64,000 bases of DNA. Source: Pseudomonas sp. GD04019. GTDB lineage: Bacteria; Pseudomonadota; Gammaproteobacteria; Pseudomonadales; Pseudomonadaceae. Below the pieces are notes generated by a model. That model did not search any database. It was given only the letters and a program-made list of their open reading frames with translations, and had not been told where the DNA came from. The position numbers and the translations under genes were made by a program. The stretch covers positions 372,001-436,000 of the forward strand of contig NZ_JAOEEA010000001.1 in NCBI RefSeq assembly GCF_029837695.1. Direction: 5' to 3'. How positions within the stretch are numbered: the stretch's first letter is position 1; each line of letters opens with the position of its first letter. Shown here piece after piece: positions 52,840-63,090 of this stretch.

Positions 52840-54027
52840 TCAGAACTCCAGCGCGTGACGCCGCGCATGCCGCGCGGTGAGCAGCCCCAGGGTCAGGGTG
52901 ATGATGCCGCACACGGCGATGACCAGCGCCATCGGCCGAGCGCTGCCGTCGTGCAGCGCGCCCACCAGCCCGGACGCACCCGCCGCCACGGTGAACTGCA
53001 GCGAGCCGATCAGCGCCGAGGCGCTGCCGGCATGGGCGCCCTGCCCGGCCATGGCGCAGGCCGTGGCATTGGGCAGCACGCAGGACAGGCTGGCGGTGGT
53101 GATGAACAGCGGGATCAGCAACGGCCATAGCTCCGCCGGTCGGGCCATGGCCACCGCCAGCAGCGCCAGCGTCGCGGCGCAGTAGATCCACACCGTGCGC
53201 TTGAGCCAGTAGCCGGGGCCGTGGTGGCGCAGCAGCCAGCCGTTGAGCTGGGCGGTGAGGATGAAGCCGGCGGCGTTGGCGCCGAACAGCCAGCCGTAGT
53301 GTTCGGCGGGCACGCCATAGAGGTCGATGAACACGAACGGCGAGCCGGAGATGTAGGCGAACATGCCGGCCATGGCCACCCCGCCAGTCAGCCCGTAGCC
53401 GATCAGCAGGCGGTCACGCAGCAGCACCGAGTAGCGCCCCAGCGCCCCGCCCAGCGGCTGCACGGGAAACTGCGCCGAGCGGGTCTCCGGCAGCCACAGC
53501 AGCACGGCTGCCAGGCACAGGGCGCTGAACAGCACCAGGCCGAGGAAGATCGACTGCCAGCCGAACAGCTGCAGCAGCACGCCACCGCCCAGCGGCGCAA
53601 GGATCGGCGCCACGCCCATCACCAGCATCAGCTTGGAGAACACCTTGGCCGAGGCCAGCGGGTCGCACAGGTCTCGCACCACCGCCCGCGAGATGACCAT
53701 GCCGGCGCAGCCGCCCAGGGCCTGGACGAAGCGCGCGACGATAAGCCATTCCAGGCTCTGCGCCAGGGCGCAGGCCAGCGAGGCCAGGGTGAACAGCACC
53801 AGCCCGGCGAGCAGCGGCTTGCGCCGGCCGAAGCGATCCGCCAGCGGGCCGTAGATCAGCTGGCCCAGGGCGGTGCCGGCGAAATAGGAGGCCAGCGACA
53901 TCTGCACATGGTCGACATCGGTGCCGAACACCCGCGCCAGGGTCGGGAAGCTGGGCAAATAGAAATCGATGGCCATGGGCCCGAAGGCGCTGAGCGTGCC
54001 CAGTATGAGCAGGATGCGAAAATTCAT
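52840..54027 (-). CDS. Bcr/CflA family multidrug efflux transporter (MFS)
   Basis: A 395-residue 12-helix MFS antiporter. It begins MNFRILLILGTLSAFGPMAI DFYLPS with the family motif following, and has the MFS signature LADRFGRRKPLLAGLVLF (motif A). The Bcr/CflA group exports antibiotics such as bicyclomycin and chloramphenicol, or sulfonamides. ATG 54027 is chosen because GGAGAACCG precedes it and the family N-terminus begins there. It is downstream of, and on the same strand as, the RND operon, with a hairpin between. Confidence 0.88.
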   Translation of the reverse strand: MNFRILLILGTLSAFGPMAIDFYLPSFPTLARVFGTDVDHVQMSLASYFAGTALGQLIYGPLADRFGRRKPLLAGLVLFTLASLACALAQSLEWLIVARFVQALGGCAGMVISRAVVRDLCDPLASAKVFSKLMLVMGVAPILAPLGGGVLLQLFGWQSIFLGLVLFSALCLAAVLLWLPETRSAQFPVQPLGGALGRYSVLLRDRLLIGYGLTGGVAMAGMFAYISGSPFVFIDLYGVPAEHYGWLFGANAAGFILTAQLNGWLLRHHGPGYWLKRTVWIYCAATLALLAVAMARPAELWPLLIPLFITTASLSCVLPNATACAMAGQGAHAGSASALIGSLQFTVAAGASGLVGALHDGSARPMALVIAVCGIITLTLGLLTARHARRHALEF

Positions 54028-54088
54028 CGGTTCTCCACGACGTGGTACTACCCGGAAAACGAAGGGCGCCCCGCCCGGAATACGCACG

Positions 54089-54108
54089 GCGGGAGCCTGG
54101 GCTCCCGC
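54089..54108 (-). terminator. Hairpin after the RND permease gene
   Basis: GGGAGC and GCTCCC form the core of a GC-rich stem with a CTGG loop 10 to 30 bases after the permease stop. There is no U-run, so read-through into the MFS gene is possible. Confidence 0.45.
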
Positions 54109-54116
54109 GCGGCAGG

Positions 54117-57100
54117 TCAGTGCTGCTCAACCGCCTTGTGCTTGGCCTTGCGCTTGTCCAGCTTGTCCGCCAGCGACTCTACCAGCAGGTAGAACATGGG
54201 GATCAGGAAAGTCGCCAGCAGGGTGGCGGCGAGCATGCCGCCGATTACCCCGGTACCGATCGAGTGACGGCTGGCCGAGCCGGCGCCGGTGCTGATGGCC
54301 AGCGGCACGCAACCGAGGATGAAGGCCAGCGAGGTCATCACGATTGGCCGGAAGCGCAGCTTGGCCGCCTCCATCGCCGCCTCGAAGATGCCCATCTTCT
54401 GCTCCTCGCGGCATAGCACGGCGAACTCGATGATCAGAATGGCGTTCTTCGCCGCCAGGCCGATCAGGGTCACCAGGCCGACCTGGAAGTACACGTCGTT
54501 GGCCAGGCCACGCATCCAGATCGCCAGGATCGCGCCGAACACCGCGAAGGGCACGGCGGTGACCACGGCCATCGGCAGCGTCCAGCGTTCGTACTGGGCG
54601 GCCAGGATCAGGAACACCAGGATCAGGCCGAAGATGAACGCGGTACTGCCCGAGCCATGGGTCGCCAGTTCCTGGAAGGCGGAGCCGATCCAGGCCAGGT
54701 TGTACTGCTCGCCGAGCACCTCGTCGGCCACTTCCTGCATGGCCTCCAGTGCCTGACCGGAGCTGTAGCCCGGCGCCGGCCCGCCGAGCAGCTTGGCCGC
54801 CGGGTAGACGTTGAAGCGCGCGTAGGAGTCCGGCCCGAGGATGCGCTGCACGCGCACCAGCGAGGCCAGCGGAATCAGGTCGCCGCCACTGGAGCGCACA
54901 TACACCTGGTTAAGGTCTTCCGGATTGCGACGGAAATCCGCCTCGGACTGCAGGCTGACCTGCCAGGTGCGCCCATACAGGTTGAAGTCGTTGACGTAGT
55001 AGCTGCCGAAGGTCGCCTGCATGGCGGTGAACACATCGTTGATCGCCACGCCCAGAGCACGCGCCTTGGTGCGGTCGAGGTCGACGAAGTACTGCGGCAC
55101 GTCGGCATGGAAGGTGCTGTTGACCCCCGCCAGCTCCGGACGCTTGGACGCGGCGGCGATGAACTTCTGCACCACCGCACTGAGCTCATCGATGGAGCCG
55201 CCGCTGCGATCCTGGATATAGGCCTCGAAACCGCCCGTGGTGCTCATGCCGCTGATGGGCGGCGGGTTGAAGGTCATCACCAGGGCGTCCTTCTGCTTGG
55301 CGCCCATGCCCATGAACTGCTGCGGCAGGTTGCGCGCATCCAGTTCCTCTGTGGTGCGCTCCTTCCAGTCCTTCAGGGGAATGAACGACACCCCGGCGTT
55401 GCTGCGGGTACCGAAGGTGAGCACGTCGAAGCCGGCGAAGGTCACCACGTCCTCCACCGCCGGGTGCTGCATCAGCTCCTCGCTGACCGCGCTGGTGACC
55501 TGGTCGGTGCGGCTCAGCGAGGCCGCCGGCGGCAGGAAGTAGGCGTTGATCACATAGCCCTGGTCTTCGTCCGGCACCAGCGAGCCCGGCACTCGACCGA
55601 ACAGCACGACCATGATGGCGATCATGCCGCCGAACAGCGCCACGCCGATCAGCGAGCGCTTGAGGAAGAAGCGCACGCCAGCGGTATAGCCGTTGGTGAA
55701 GCGCTCGAAGGCGTTGTTGAACCAGCGGAACGGCGCTGCCGGCTCCTTGTGCTCGGACTTGAGGATCAGGGCGCAGAGCGCCGGCGACAGGGTCAAGGCG
55801 ACGATGCCCGAGATCACCACCGACACCGCGATGGTGATCGCGAACTGCTTGTACATCTGCCCCGCCAGGCCGCCGAGGAAGCCGACCGGGATGAATACGG
55901 CGCACAGCACCAGGACGATGGCGACGATCGGTCCCGTCACCTCCTCCATGGCCTTGATCGCCGCGTCACGCGGGCTGAGCTTCTCGGTCCGCATCACCCG
56001 CTCGACGTTCTCCAGCACCACGATGGCGTCGTCCACCACGATGCCGATGGCCAGCACCATGCCGAACAGGGTCAGCAGGTTGATCGAGAAGCCGAGCATG
56101 TACATGCCGGCGAAAGTGCCGATCAGCGACACCGGAATGGCCAGCACCGGGATCAGCGTGGCCCGCCAGTTCTGCAGGAAGATGAACACCACCAGCATCA
56201 CCAGCACCAGGGCCTCGATGAAGGTGTGGATCACCTCCTCGATGGAGACCTCGACGAACTTGGTGGTGTCGTAGGGAATCTTGTAGGCGATGCCTTCGGG
56301 GAAGCGCTTGGCCAGGCGTTCCATGGTGGTGCGCACCGCCTCGGCGGTATCCAGGGCGTTGGCGCCGGGCTGCAAGTAGATACCGAAGGCCGCGTTCTTC
56401 TTGCCGTTGAGGCTGGTGACCAGGGAGTAGTCCTGGGCGCCCAGCTCGACGCGCGCCACATCGCTGAGCAACAGGCTGGCACCGGTCGCGTCGGTACGCA
56501 GGATTACCTGCTCGAACTCTTCCGGCGTGGTGAAGCGCCCCTTGGTGCTCACCGTGTAGGTGAAGTCCTGCGGGTTGCTGAGCGGTTCCTTGCCGAAGCT
56601 GCCGGCGGCGAACTGCGAGTTCTGTTCCTGGATGGCGCTGACCACGTCGCTTGGCGTCAGGTCGTACTGCGCCAGCTTGTCCGGGCGCAGCCAGATGCGC
56701 ATGGAGTAGTCCTTGGAGCCGAACTGGCTGGCGTCACCGACGCCATGGATGCGCTTGAGCTCGTCGATCACGTTGATCAGCGCGTAGTTGCTGATGAAGA
56801 TCGGGTCGCGCGAATCGTCCGGCGAGAACAGGGTCACCACCTGCAGGATGTCGGAGGACTTCTTCTCCACCTTCACACCCTGCCGGCGCACTTCCTCGGG
56901 CAGCTTGGCCAGCGCGGCCTGCACCCGGTTGTTGACGTCGATGGTGGCCTGGTCCGGGTCGGTGCCGACGTCGAAGTACACGGTCAGGCTCATGGCGCCG
57001 TTGCTGTCGGAGTTGGACAGCTGGTAGATCATGCCCTCGACGCCGTTGATCTCCTGCTCCAGCGGCGCGGCCACGGTCTCTGCGATGACCTGCGAGCTGG

Positions 57101-57257
57101 CACCCGGGTAGGCCGCCGTCACCGATACCTGCGGCGGCAGGATCTCGGGGTACTGGGCCACCGGCAGCGCACGCATGGCCGCGAGACCGGCGAGGATGAT
57201 GACGATGGAAATCACCGCCGCGAAGATCGGTCGATCGATAAAGAACCTGGAAATCAC
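54117..57257 (-). CDS. RND efflux pump permease (HAE1 family)
   Basis: A 1046-residue tripartite-pump permease of the AcrB/MexB type, the proton-driven inner-membrane part. It begins [20 protein letters not shown], with 12 membrane helices and two large periplasmic loops. The proton-relay Asp pair is in [17 protein letters not shown] (about 407-411). The sequence is closer to general HAE1 drug pumps than to the heavy-metal type. It lies downstream of its adaptor gene with a 12-base gap. No outer-membrane factor gene is in the operon, so it must use one encoded elsewhere. The exact Mex/Ttg name is not assigned. Confidence 0.93.
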   Translation of the reverse strand: MISRFFIDRPIFAAVISIVIILAGLAAMRALPVAQYPEILPPQVSVTAAYPGASSQVIAETVAAPLEQEINGVEGMIYQLSNSDSNGAMSLTVYFDVGTDPDQATIDVNNRVQAALAKLPEEVRRQGVKVEKKSSDILQVVTLFSPDDSRDPIFISNYALINVIDELKRIHGVGDASQFGSKDYSMRIWLRPDKLAQYDLTPSDVVSAIQEQNSQFAAGSFGKEPLSNPQDFTYTVSTKGRFTTPEEFEQVILRTDATGASLLLSDVARVELGAQDYSLVTSLNGKKNAAFGIYLQPGANALDTAEAVRTTMERLAKRFPEGIAYKIPYDTTKFVEVSIEEVIHTFIEALVLVMLVVFIFLQNWRATLIPVLAIPVSLIGTFAGMYMLGFSINLLTLFGMVLAIGIVVDDAIVVLENVERVMRTEKLSPRDAAIKAMEEVTGPIVAIVLVLCAVFIPVGFLGGLAGQMYKQFAITIAVSVVISGIVALTLSPALCALILKSEHKEPAAPFRWFNNAFERFTNGYTAGVRFFLKRSLIGVALFGGMIAIMVVLFGRVPGSLVPDEDQGYVINAYFLPPAASLSRTDQVTSAVSEELMQHPAVEDVVTFAGFDVLTFGTRSNAGVSFIPLKDWKERTTEELDARNLPQQFMGMGAKQKDALVMTFNPPPISGMSTTGGFEAYIQDRSGGSIDELSAVVQKFIAAASKRPELAGVNSTFHADVPQYFVDLDRTKARALGVAINDVFTAMQATFGSYYVNDFNLYGRTWQVSLQSEADFRRNPEDLNQVYVRSSGGDLIPLASLVRVQRILGPDSYARFNVYPAAKLLGGPAPGYSSGQALEAMQEVADEVLGEQYNLAWIGSAFQELATHGSGSTAFIFGLILVFLILAAQYERWTLPMAVVTAVPFAVFGAILAIWMRGLANDVYFQVGLVTLIGLAAKNAILIIEFAVLCREEQKMGIFEAAMEAAKLRFRPIVMTSLAFILGCVPLAISTGAGSASRHSIGTGVIGGMLAATLLATFLIPMFYLLVESLADKLDKRKAKHKAVEQH

Positions 57258-57269
57258 GGGCCTGACTCC

Positions 57270-58430
57270 TTACTGCTTGGCAGGGGCGGCGTCGACCACC
57301 TTGACGGGCGCGTTAGGGTGAACCTTGGGCAGGCCCTCGACTATCACCTTGTCGCCGGATTCGATACCGCTTTCCACCACCCAGCGGCCATTGGCGGTGT
57401 GCGCCGTGCCGATCGGGCGAATGCGCGCCATACCCTGGTCATCCACCACATAGACGAAGGTGCCGTTCGGCCCCTGGGACAGCGCGCGCTCCGGCACGGT
57501 GATCGCGTTGGGCTTGTTGATGCCCTTGACCACCACGCGCACGAACTGGCCCGGCATCAGCGCCAGGTTCGGGTTGGCCACCACCGCACGGGCACTGACG
57601 GTGCCGGTGCTGCGGTCGATCAGGCTGTCGGTGAAGTCGACCTTGCCTTCCACCGGGTAGCTGGTGCCGTCGCCGAACTTGATCTCCACGCTCATCTGCT
57701 GGCCGCCCTCGCGCACCAGGCTGCCGCTCTGCAGGCCGCTGCGCACGGCGGACACCTCGCGATCGGGAGCGGCGAAGTTGACGTAGAGGGGGTCGAGCTG
57801 GGTGATCTGGGTCAGCAGGCTGGCGTTCGGGTCGCCGGCCACCATCAGGCTGCCTTCGGACACGGTTTCCTTGCTGGTGATACCGGAGATCGGCGCCTCC
57901 ACCGTGGTGTAGTCGAGGTCGATCTGCTTGGACTGCACCTCGGCCTTGGCCGCCTCGATGTTGGCCTTGCTCTGTTCGAAGTTGGACACCGCATTGTCCA
58001 GCTCGCTCTCGCTGGCGAAGCCCTTCTTCTGCAGCTCACGGATACGTTTGAGATCGCGCTCGGTCTGCCGGTAGCGCGCCTGCTCCTGGGCCAGCGAGCC
58101 CTTGGCGCGGGACAGAGCGGCCTGGTACGGGCGCGGGTCGATGCGGAAGAGGATCTGCCCCTGCTTGACCTGGCTGCCCTCCTGATAGGTGCGCTCCTGC
58201 AGGATGCCGCTGACCTGGGCACGCACCTGCACTTCGCGGAAGCCGGCGGTGCGCGCCGGGTATTCGAACTGCAGCGGCAGCGATTCGACCTTGGCTTCCT
58301 CCACCACCACCTCCGGCGGCGGCATTTGCTGGCCCTGTTCGGCGGCCTGCAGCCACGGACTGAACAGCATGCTCAGGGCAAGCGTTGGGAATGCGAACGG
58401 AAGCGAGCGAGCAAGCATGGTCATCTCCAT
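57270..58430 (-). CDS. RND efflux periplasmic adaptor (membrane fusion protein)
   Basis: A 386-residue adaptor linking the RND permease to an outer-membrane channel. The N-terminus is a signal peptide (SLPFAFPTLALSMLFSPWLQ, then AAEQG). The lipoyl half-motif regions are RTAGFREVQVRAQVSGILQE and DYTTVEAPISGITSKETVSE, separated by a helical hairpin (about 105-165). No lipobox Cys follows the signal, unlike many Mex adaptors. It is first in the operon with the permease and divergent from the TetR gene. In-frame ATGs at 58430 and 58421 are both possible starts. Confidence 0.92.
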   Translation of the reverse strand: MEMTMLARSLPFAFPTLALSMLFSPWLQAAEQGQQMPPPEVVVEEAKVESLPLQFEYPARTAGFREVQVRAQVSGILQERTYQEGSQVKQGQILFRIDPRPYQAALSRAKGSLAQEQARYRQTERDLKRIRELQKKGFASESELDNAVSNFEQSKANIEAAKAEVQSKQIDLDYTTVEAPISGITSKETVSEGSLMVAGDPNASLLTQITQLDPLYVNFAAPDREVSAVRSGLQSGSLVREGGQQMSVEIKFGDGTSYPVEGKVDFTDSLIDRSTGTVSARAVVANPNLALMPGQFVRVVVKGINKPNAITVPERALSQGPNGTFVYVVDDQGMARIRPIGTAHTANGRWVVESGIESGDKVIVEGLPKVHPNAPVKVVDAAPAKQ

Positions 58431-58471
58431 GACGTCTTGAAGTGGGCAAGGCCCCGAAGGAGTGCCATGCT

Positions 58472-58498
58472 AGTTACATACATCTGCGTCTGTAAACT
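58472..58498. promoter_or_regulatory. Candidate TetR operator between the RND operon and its regulator
   Basis: AGTTACATACATCTGCGTCTGTAAACT has GTTACA and TGTAAAC arms with a 12-base centre, resembling the ACATACAT-containing operators of AcrR/TtgR-type repressors. It lies in the divergent region, 42 bases upstream of the adaptor start and 71 bases before the regulator. Confidence 0.45.
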
Positions 58499-58569
58499 GA
58501 ACAACGGCACAGAATTCATTACACTGAGTTCCCCAGAACAAGAGCCTAGACGGATTCCGCTTACCCGCC

Positions 58570-59199
58570 ATGCGCCGAACCAAAGAGCAAGCCGAGCAGA
58601 CTCGCGTCGCCATCATGGCGGCCGCCGAGCAGCTGTTTCTGGAAAAGGGCGTGGCCCACAGCACCCTGGAACAGATCGCCCGCGCCGCTGGGGTGACCCG
58701 TGGCGCGGTGTACTGGCACTTCGAAAATAAGGCCCATCTGTTTCATGAAATGCTCAGCCAGGTACGCCTGCCGCCGGAGCAGCTGACCGAGCGCCTCAGC
58801 GGCTGCGGCGGCGCGGACCCGCTGCTGTCGCTGCGCGACCTGTGCATCGAGGCAATCGCCAACCTGGCCCGCGACGAGCAGCGACGGCGCATCTTCACCA
58901 TCCTGCTGCACCGCTGCGAGTTCACCGATGAACTGCGCGAGGCCGAGCAGCGGCACAACGCCTTTATCAACCAGTTCATCGGCCTGGTCGAGCAGCTGTT
59001 TGCCCGCCCGGCCTGCCGCGAGCGCCTGCTACCGGGCATGTCTCCGCGCCTGGCCGCGCGGGCGCTGCACGCGCAGATCATCGGCCTGTTCACCGACTGG
59101 ACCCGCGACCCGCAGCTGTTCGATCCGCTGTCGGACACGCCAGCGCTGATCGATGCGCAGCTGCGCGGCCTGCTGCGCGAGTGGAATCCGCCGGCCTGA
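58570..59199 (+). CDS. TetR family repressor (AcrR/TtgR-like)
   Basis: A 209-residue TetR regulator of the AcrR group. It begins MRRTKEQAEQTRVAIMAAAE, with the recognition part STLEQIARAAGVTRGAVYWH followed by FENKAHLFHEML, and a C-terminal drug-binding domain with LLHRCEFTDELREAEQRHNA. It is divergent from the adaptor and permease genes and should repress them until a drug binds. It is convergent with a small copper chaperone gene. Confidence 0.92.
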   Translation: MRRTKEQAEQTRVAIMAAAEQLFLEKGVAHSTLEQIARAAGVTRGAVYWHFENKAHLFHEMLSQVRLPPEQLTERLSGCGGADPLLSLRDLCIEAIANLARDEQRRRIFTILLHRCEFTDELREAEQRHNAFINQFIGLVEQLFARPACRERLLPGMSPRLAARALHAQIIGLFTDWTRDPQLFDPLSDTPALIDAQLRGLLREWNPPA

Positions 59200-59203
59200 C
59201 GGA

Positions 59204-59401
59204 TCAGGCCGCCTCGGCTGCGTAACCCTCCTCGCGCAACACCGCCAGCAATTGCTCCAGGCTCAGGCGGCTGGCCACCCGCACCTCGCCGGCAGCCAGG
59301 TCGACCTGAACCTCCGCCGCCGGATCGCCGGCCTGCACCGCACGGGTGATGGCGCGCACGCAGTGACCACAGCTCATGCCCGACACTTTCAGAACCTGCA
59401 T
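59204..59401 (-). CDS. copZ: Heavy-metal-associated (CopZ-like) copper chaperone
   Basis: A 65-residue HMA-domain protein. GMSCGHC (residues 8-14) is the CxxC copper-binding motif, followed by ITRAVQAGDPAAEVQVDLAA, a typical ferredoxin-like fold. It probably delivers Cu(I) to the nearby CopA. Its stop is four bases from the TetR stop (convergent). No CueR box is seen directly upstream of its start. It belongs to the copper locus by content. Confidence 0.88.
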   Translation of the reverse strand: MQVLKVSGMSCGHCVRAITRAVQAGDPAAEVQVDLAAGEVRVASRLSLEQLLAVLREEGYAAEAA

Positions 59402-59530
59402 AACATTCCCCTCATTGAATTGCTGACGAGACCAGCATCGAGCTTGCCATCAGGGCAAAGTCAAGGCCTCGCGACTTGTAGTCCCCGCCAGCCTGGCCCA
59501 AGCTGCACAGAGCCTCTGGAGGGATTCGCC

Positions 59531-59989
59531 ATGCGCCTGCCCATCGCCCTGCTCTTGTTGCTCAGCCTGCCGGCCCTGGCCGACGAGTCGGTGCCCGAAC
59601 CCACGGCCGAGTCGGCCGCGATGCCGGTCCAGGTCCCGCCCCTGCCCGCCACCGTCCCGCTGGCGCCGATGACCCTGCCTACGCCGATCGACTACGGCGT
59701 GCTCACCGTGTCCCGCGAGCGCCTGGAAGTCTCCACCCCCTGCGAGATCGGCCTGTACCTGCAGGGCAACCTGACCGCGCGCCTGTATCAGGGCCAGTCG
59801 ATCACCCTCAACCTGCCGCCGGGTGAGGTGCTGGTGCGCCTCGGCCAGCTCGGCGGCGGTGACTGCCAGCCGCGCTTCGAGCAACTGCGCCACCAGACCC
59901 TGCGGGTCACCGCCGGCGAGGTGAGCAAGTACCGCATCGCCATGGACTCCCTGGGCCTGCAGCTGATTCCGGCACCGCTCAACTACTGA
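59531..59989 (+). CDS. Secreted hypothetical protein in the copper locus
   Basis: A 152-residue exported protein: signal peptide MRLPIALLLLLSLPALA, then DESVPEPTAESAAMPVQVPP, a proline-rich linker, and a compact domain with two Cys (STPCEIGLYLQGNL, GGGDCQPRFEQL) that could form a disulfide. CTGGAGGGATTCGCC is a good ribosome site. It is not a recognised copper protein, and no Met/His-rich copper motif is visible. It lies upstream of copA with a 72-base gap that contains the CueR box, so it is probably a separate transcript. Confidence 0.65.
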   Translation: MRLPIALLLLLSLPALADESVPEPTAESAAMPVQVPPLPATVPLAPMTLPTPIDYGVLTVSRERLEVSTPCEIGLYLQGNLTARLYQGQSITLNLPPGEVLVRLGQLGGGDCQPRFEQLRHQTLRVTAGEVSKYRIAMDSLGLQLIPAPLNY

Positions 59990-60007
59990 TACGCGAGCCG
60001 GCGCTTG

Positions 60008-60028
60008 ACCTTGACCCGAGGTCAAGGT
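60008..60028 (+). promoter_or_regulatory. CueR-type MerR operator of copA
   Basis: ACCTTGACC (60008-60016), CGA, then GGTCAAGGT (60020-60028) is a perfect 9-3-9 palindrome in the manner of MerR/CueR sites. A -35-like TTGACC (60005-60010) and -10-like ATTCTA (60031-60036) flank it with a 20-base spacer, the overlong spacing typical of MerR-type promoters. It lies 33 bases before copA. Confidence 0.85.
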
Positions 60029-60061
60029 TGATTCTAGGGGCGAATTCTTTGGAGTCGCCCC

Positions 60062-62446
60062 ATGTCTACCCTGCAGACTTTCGACCTTCCCATCCGTGGC
60101 ATGACCTGCGCCAGTTGCGCCGGCCGCGTGGAGCGCGCGCTCGCCCAGGTGCCGGAGGTGCAGCAGAGCCAGGTCAACCTGGCCAGTGAGCGGGCGCGGA
60201 TCACCGCGCCGCGCGAGCGCCTGGGCGAACTGCTAGCCGCCGTCGAGCACGCCGGCTATTCAGTGCCACAACAGAGCCTGGAACTGCAGCTCGGCGGCAT
60301 GACCTGCGCCAGCTGCGCCGGGCGCATCGAGCGAGCCCTGGGCAAGGTGCCCGGCGTCAGCAACGTCAGCGTCAATCTGGCCAGCGAGCGCGCCCGCGTC
60401 GAGCTGTTGGACGGCACGGACCTGGCCGCGTTGATCGCCGCGGTGGAGCAGGCCGGCTATTCGGCGTCCCTGCTCAGCGAATCGGCCAGGGTCGATCCGC
60501 AGGCCGCCCTGCGCCGCGAACGCTGGGCCGTGATCGCCGCCCTGCTGCTGGCCGCTCCACTGCTGGTGCCGATGTTCGCCGAATGGGCCGGGCTGCACTG
60601 GATGCTGCCGGCCTGGGCGCAATTCGCCCTGGCCACGCCGGTGCAGTTCGTACTTGGCGCACGCTTCTATGTCGCCGCCTGGAAGGCCGTGCGTGCCGGC
60701 AGCGGCAATATGGACCTGCTGGTCGCCCTCGGCACCAGCGCCGGCTACGGCCTCAGCCTGTATCTGTGGGCCACGGCTGGGCATCACGCGCCGCACCTGT
60801 ATTTCGAGGCCTCGGCCGTGGTCATCGCCCTGGTGCTGCTCGGCAAGTACTTGGAGAGCCGCGCCAAGCGCCAGACCAGCGCAGCCATTCGCGCACTCGA
60901 AGCCTTGCGCCCGGAGCGCGCCACTCGCCTGGTCGATAGTCGCGAAGAGGACGTGGCGATCACCGCCCTGCGCCTGGGCGACCTTGTCGTGGTGCGCCCC
61001 GGCGAACGCTTCCCGGTGGATGGTGAAGTGCTGGAAGGCCACAGCCAGGCCGACGAAGCGCTGATCAGCGGCGAGAGCCTGCCCGTGGCCAAGGCACCGG
61101 GCGACCAGATCACCGGTGGCGCCATCAATGGCGAAGGACGTCTCGTCGTGCGTACCACGGCACTCGGTGGCGAAACGGTGCTGGCGCGGATCATCCGCCT
61201 GGTGGAAGACGCCCAGGCAGCCAAGGCGCCGATCCAGAAACTGGTGGACCGGGTCAGCGCGGTGTTCGTCCCGGTCGTGCTGCTGATCGCCCTCGCCACC
61301 CTTGGCGGCTGGCTGCTGGTCGGCGCCGGCGTGGAGCAGGCACTGATCAACGCAGTGACGGTACTGGTGATCGCCTGCCCCTGCGCCCTCGGCCTGGCCA
61401 CCCCGGCGGCGATCATGGCCGGCACCGGCGTGGCCGCGCGCCACGGCATCCTGATCAAGGATGCCGAAGCCCTGGAGCTGGCCCACAAGGTCACGGTGGT
61501 GGCGTTCGACAAGACCGGCACCCTCACTTCCGGACAACCGCGCATCGTCCACCTGGCCACGGCGGGTATCGAGGAAAGCGAGCTGTTGCGCCTGGCCGGA
61601 GCCCTGCAACAGGGCAGCGAACATCCACTGGCGCATGCCGTGCTGCAGGCCGCCGCGGAACAGGACATCGCCCTGCCAGCGCTATCCGCCAGCCAGGCGT
61701 TGGCGGGTCGGGGTATTCGCGGCGTGATCGAAGGGCGCGAACTGGCCCTTGGCAACCAGCGCCTGTTCGGCGAACTGGGCCTGAGCAGCCAACTGCAGAA
61801 CCAGGCCAGCGATTGGGAGACCGAAGGTCGCACCCTGTCCTGGTTGATCGAGCAGAGCGCGCCCCCCAGGGTGCTGGGGCTGCTGGCCTTCGGCGACAGC
61901 CTCAAGGAGGGAGCCGCCGACACCATCGCCGCGCTGCGTGAGCGCCATATCGAGAGCCATCTGATCAGCGGCGACAATGCCGGCAGCGCCGGGGCCGTGG
62001 GTCGCGCGCTGGGCATCGACCGGGTGCATGCCCAGGTACTGCCGGCCGACAAGGCCGCCCATGTCGCCGGGCTGAAAAACAGCGGCGCTGTAGTGGCCAT
62101 GGTCGGTGACGGCATCAACGACGCCCCGGCCCTGGCCGCCGCCGACGTCGGTATCGCCATGGGTGGCGGCACCGACGTGGCCATGCACGCCGCCGGCATC
62201 ACCTTGATGCGCGGCGACCCGCGCCTGGTACCGGCGGCGTTGGAAATCAGCCGACGCACCTGGAACAAGATCCAGCAGAACCTGTTCTGGGCCTTCGTCT
62301 ACAACCTGGTGGGCATCCCGCTGGCCGCCTTCGGCCTGCTCAACCCGATGCTGGCCGGCGCCGCCATGGCCCTGTCCAGCGTCAGCGTGGTGAGCAACGC
62401 CTTGCTACTCAATACCTGGAAGCCCGAACTGGAGAAACGCCCATGA
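60062..62446 (+). CDS. copA: Cu(I)-exporting P-type ATPase CopA
   Basis: A 794-residue P1B-type ATPase that pumps Cu(I) to the periplasm. Two N-terminal HMA domains each carry GMTCASC (about 13-19 and 79-85). Eight membrane helices include the metal-site CPC in [15 protein letters not shown] (about 437-441). The phosphorylated Asp is in DKTGTLTSG (about 483), and the hinge motif is [20 protein letters not shown]. The ATG has GGAGTCGCCC before it. Its 3' end overlaps cueR by four bases. Together with the CueR box this is the classical copper-efflux module. Confidence 0.95.
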   Translation: MSTLQTFDLPIRGMTCASCAGRVERALAQVPEVQQSQVNLASERARITAPRERLGELLAAVEHAGYSVPQQSLELQLGGMTCASCAGRIERALGKVPGVSNVSVNLASERARVELLDGTDLAALIAAVEQAGYSASLLSESARVDPQAALRRERWAVIAALLLAAPLLVPMFAEWAGLHWMLPAWAQFALATPVQFVLGARFYVAAWKAVRAGSGNMDLLVALGTSAGYGLSLYLWATAGHHAPHLYFEASAVVIALVLLGKYLESRAKRQTSAAIRALEALRPERATRLVDSREEDVAITALRLGDLVVVRPGERFPVDGEVLEGHSQADEALISGESLPVAKAPGDQITGGAINGEGRLVVRTTALGGETVLARIIRLVEDAQAAKAPIQKLVDRVSAVFVPVVLLIALATLGGWLLVGAGVEQALINAVTVLVIACPCALGLATPAAIMAGTGVAARHGILIKDAEALELAHKVTVVAFDKTGTLTSGQPRIVHLATAGIEESELLRLAGALQQGSEHPLAHAVLQAAAEQDIALPALSASQALAGRGIRGVIEGRELALGNQRLFGELGLSSQLQNQASDWETEGRTLSWLIEQSAPPRVLGLLAFGDSLKEGAADTIAALRERHIESHLISGDNAGSAGAVGRALGIDRVHAQVLPADKAAHVAGLKNSGAVVAMVGDGINDAPALAAADVGIAMGGGTDVAMHAAGITLMRGDPRLVPAALEISRRTWNKIQQNLFWAFVYNLVGIPLAAFGLLNPMLAGAAMALSSVSVVSNALLLNTWKPELEKRP

Positions 62447-62844
62447 ATATCGGCCAGGCAGCCAAACAGAGCGGGCTCAGCGCCAAGATGATCCGCTACT
62501 ACGAGTCCATAGGCCTACTCAAGCCGGCTGGACGCTCGGACAGCGGCTATCGCCTGTACGGATCACAGGATCTGCACGTGCTGGCCTTCATCAAGCGCTC
62601 CCGCGACCTGGGCTTCTCGCTGGAAGAAGTCGGCAAGCTACTGACCCTGTGGCAGGACCGCGATCGCGCCAGCGCCGACGTCAAGGCCCTGGCTTTGGCC
62701 CATGTCGAGGAGCTGAACCGCAAGATCGCCGAACTCACCGCCCTGCGCGACACGCTCAGCGAGCTGGTGCAGCACTGTCAGGGCGATCATCGGCCGGACT
62801 GCCCGATTCTTAAGGACCTGGAGTCCGGCTGCTGCGGAGGCTGA
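62443..62844 (+). CDS. cueR: Copper-responsive MerR regulator CueR
   Basis: A 133-residue MerR-family activator. The N-terminal helix-turn-helix is [20 protein letters not shown] followed by [19 protein letters not shown]. The C-terminal metal loop has [13 protein letters not shown], with two Cys spaced as Cys112 and Cys120 of CueR, which bind Cu(I), Ag(I) or Au(I). A further CC pair closes the C-terminus (ESGCCGG). Overlapping copA by ATGA, it is translated with it and activates copA from the palindrome at 60008. Confidence 0.95.
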   Translation: MNIGQAAKQSGLSAKMIRYYESIGLLKPAGRSDSGYRLYGSQDLHVLAFIKRSRDLGFSLEEVGKLLTLWQDRDRASADVKALALAHVEELNRKIAELTALRDTLSELVQHCQGDHRPDCPILKDLESGCCGG

Positions 62845-62887
62845 GCCGCCCCGCTTAATCCTTTTTGGCAGGCAAGTGCATTCGCGC

Positions 62888-62926
62888 ATCTATATCAAAT
62901 GATAAAAGCAAGCTAGTGATATAGAT
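62888..62926. promoter_or_regulatory. Perfect 10-bp inverted repeat with 19-base spacer before the TonB receptor
   Basis: ATCTATATCA (62888-62897) is exactly complementary to TGATATAGAT (62917-62926), with an A/T-rich 19-base centre (AATGATAAAAGCAAGCTAG). It lies about 165 bases before the receptor start and does not match the Fur consensus well. It may be an operator for an unknown regulator or an RNA stem. Confidence 0.45.
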
Positions 62927-63090
62927 TCCTATTTACTACCAAATGCGACTTCTTTACACTCGCGCCGCCGAACCCGCACCAGATATCGATTGATGGCCCT
63001 CAAGGACGAGCAGGGGTATCGGCTTGCCTGCAGAAACTGCAGCGCGCACTAAAAAAAGCATCTGCCAGAACTCGTCTACAGGACCATCCC

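Noticed and set aside
54657..58730. A 1357-codon plus-strand frame opposite the RND genes
   Set aside because: It mirrors the permease and adaptor genes; the peptide is His/Asp/Arg-rich with no fold and spans the intergenic operator and the regulator start.
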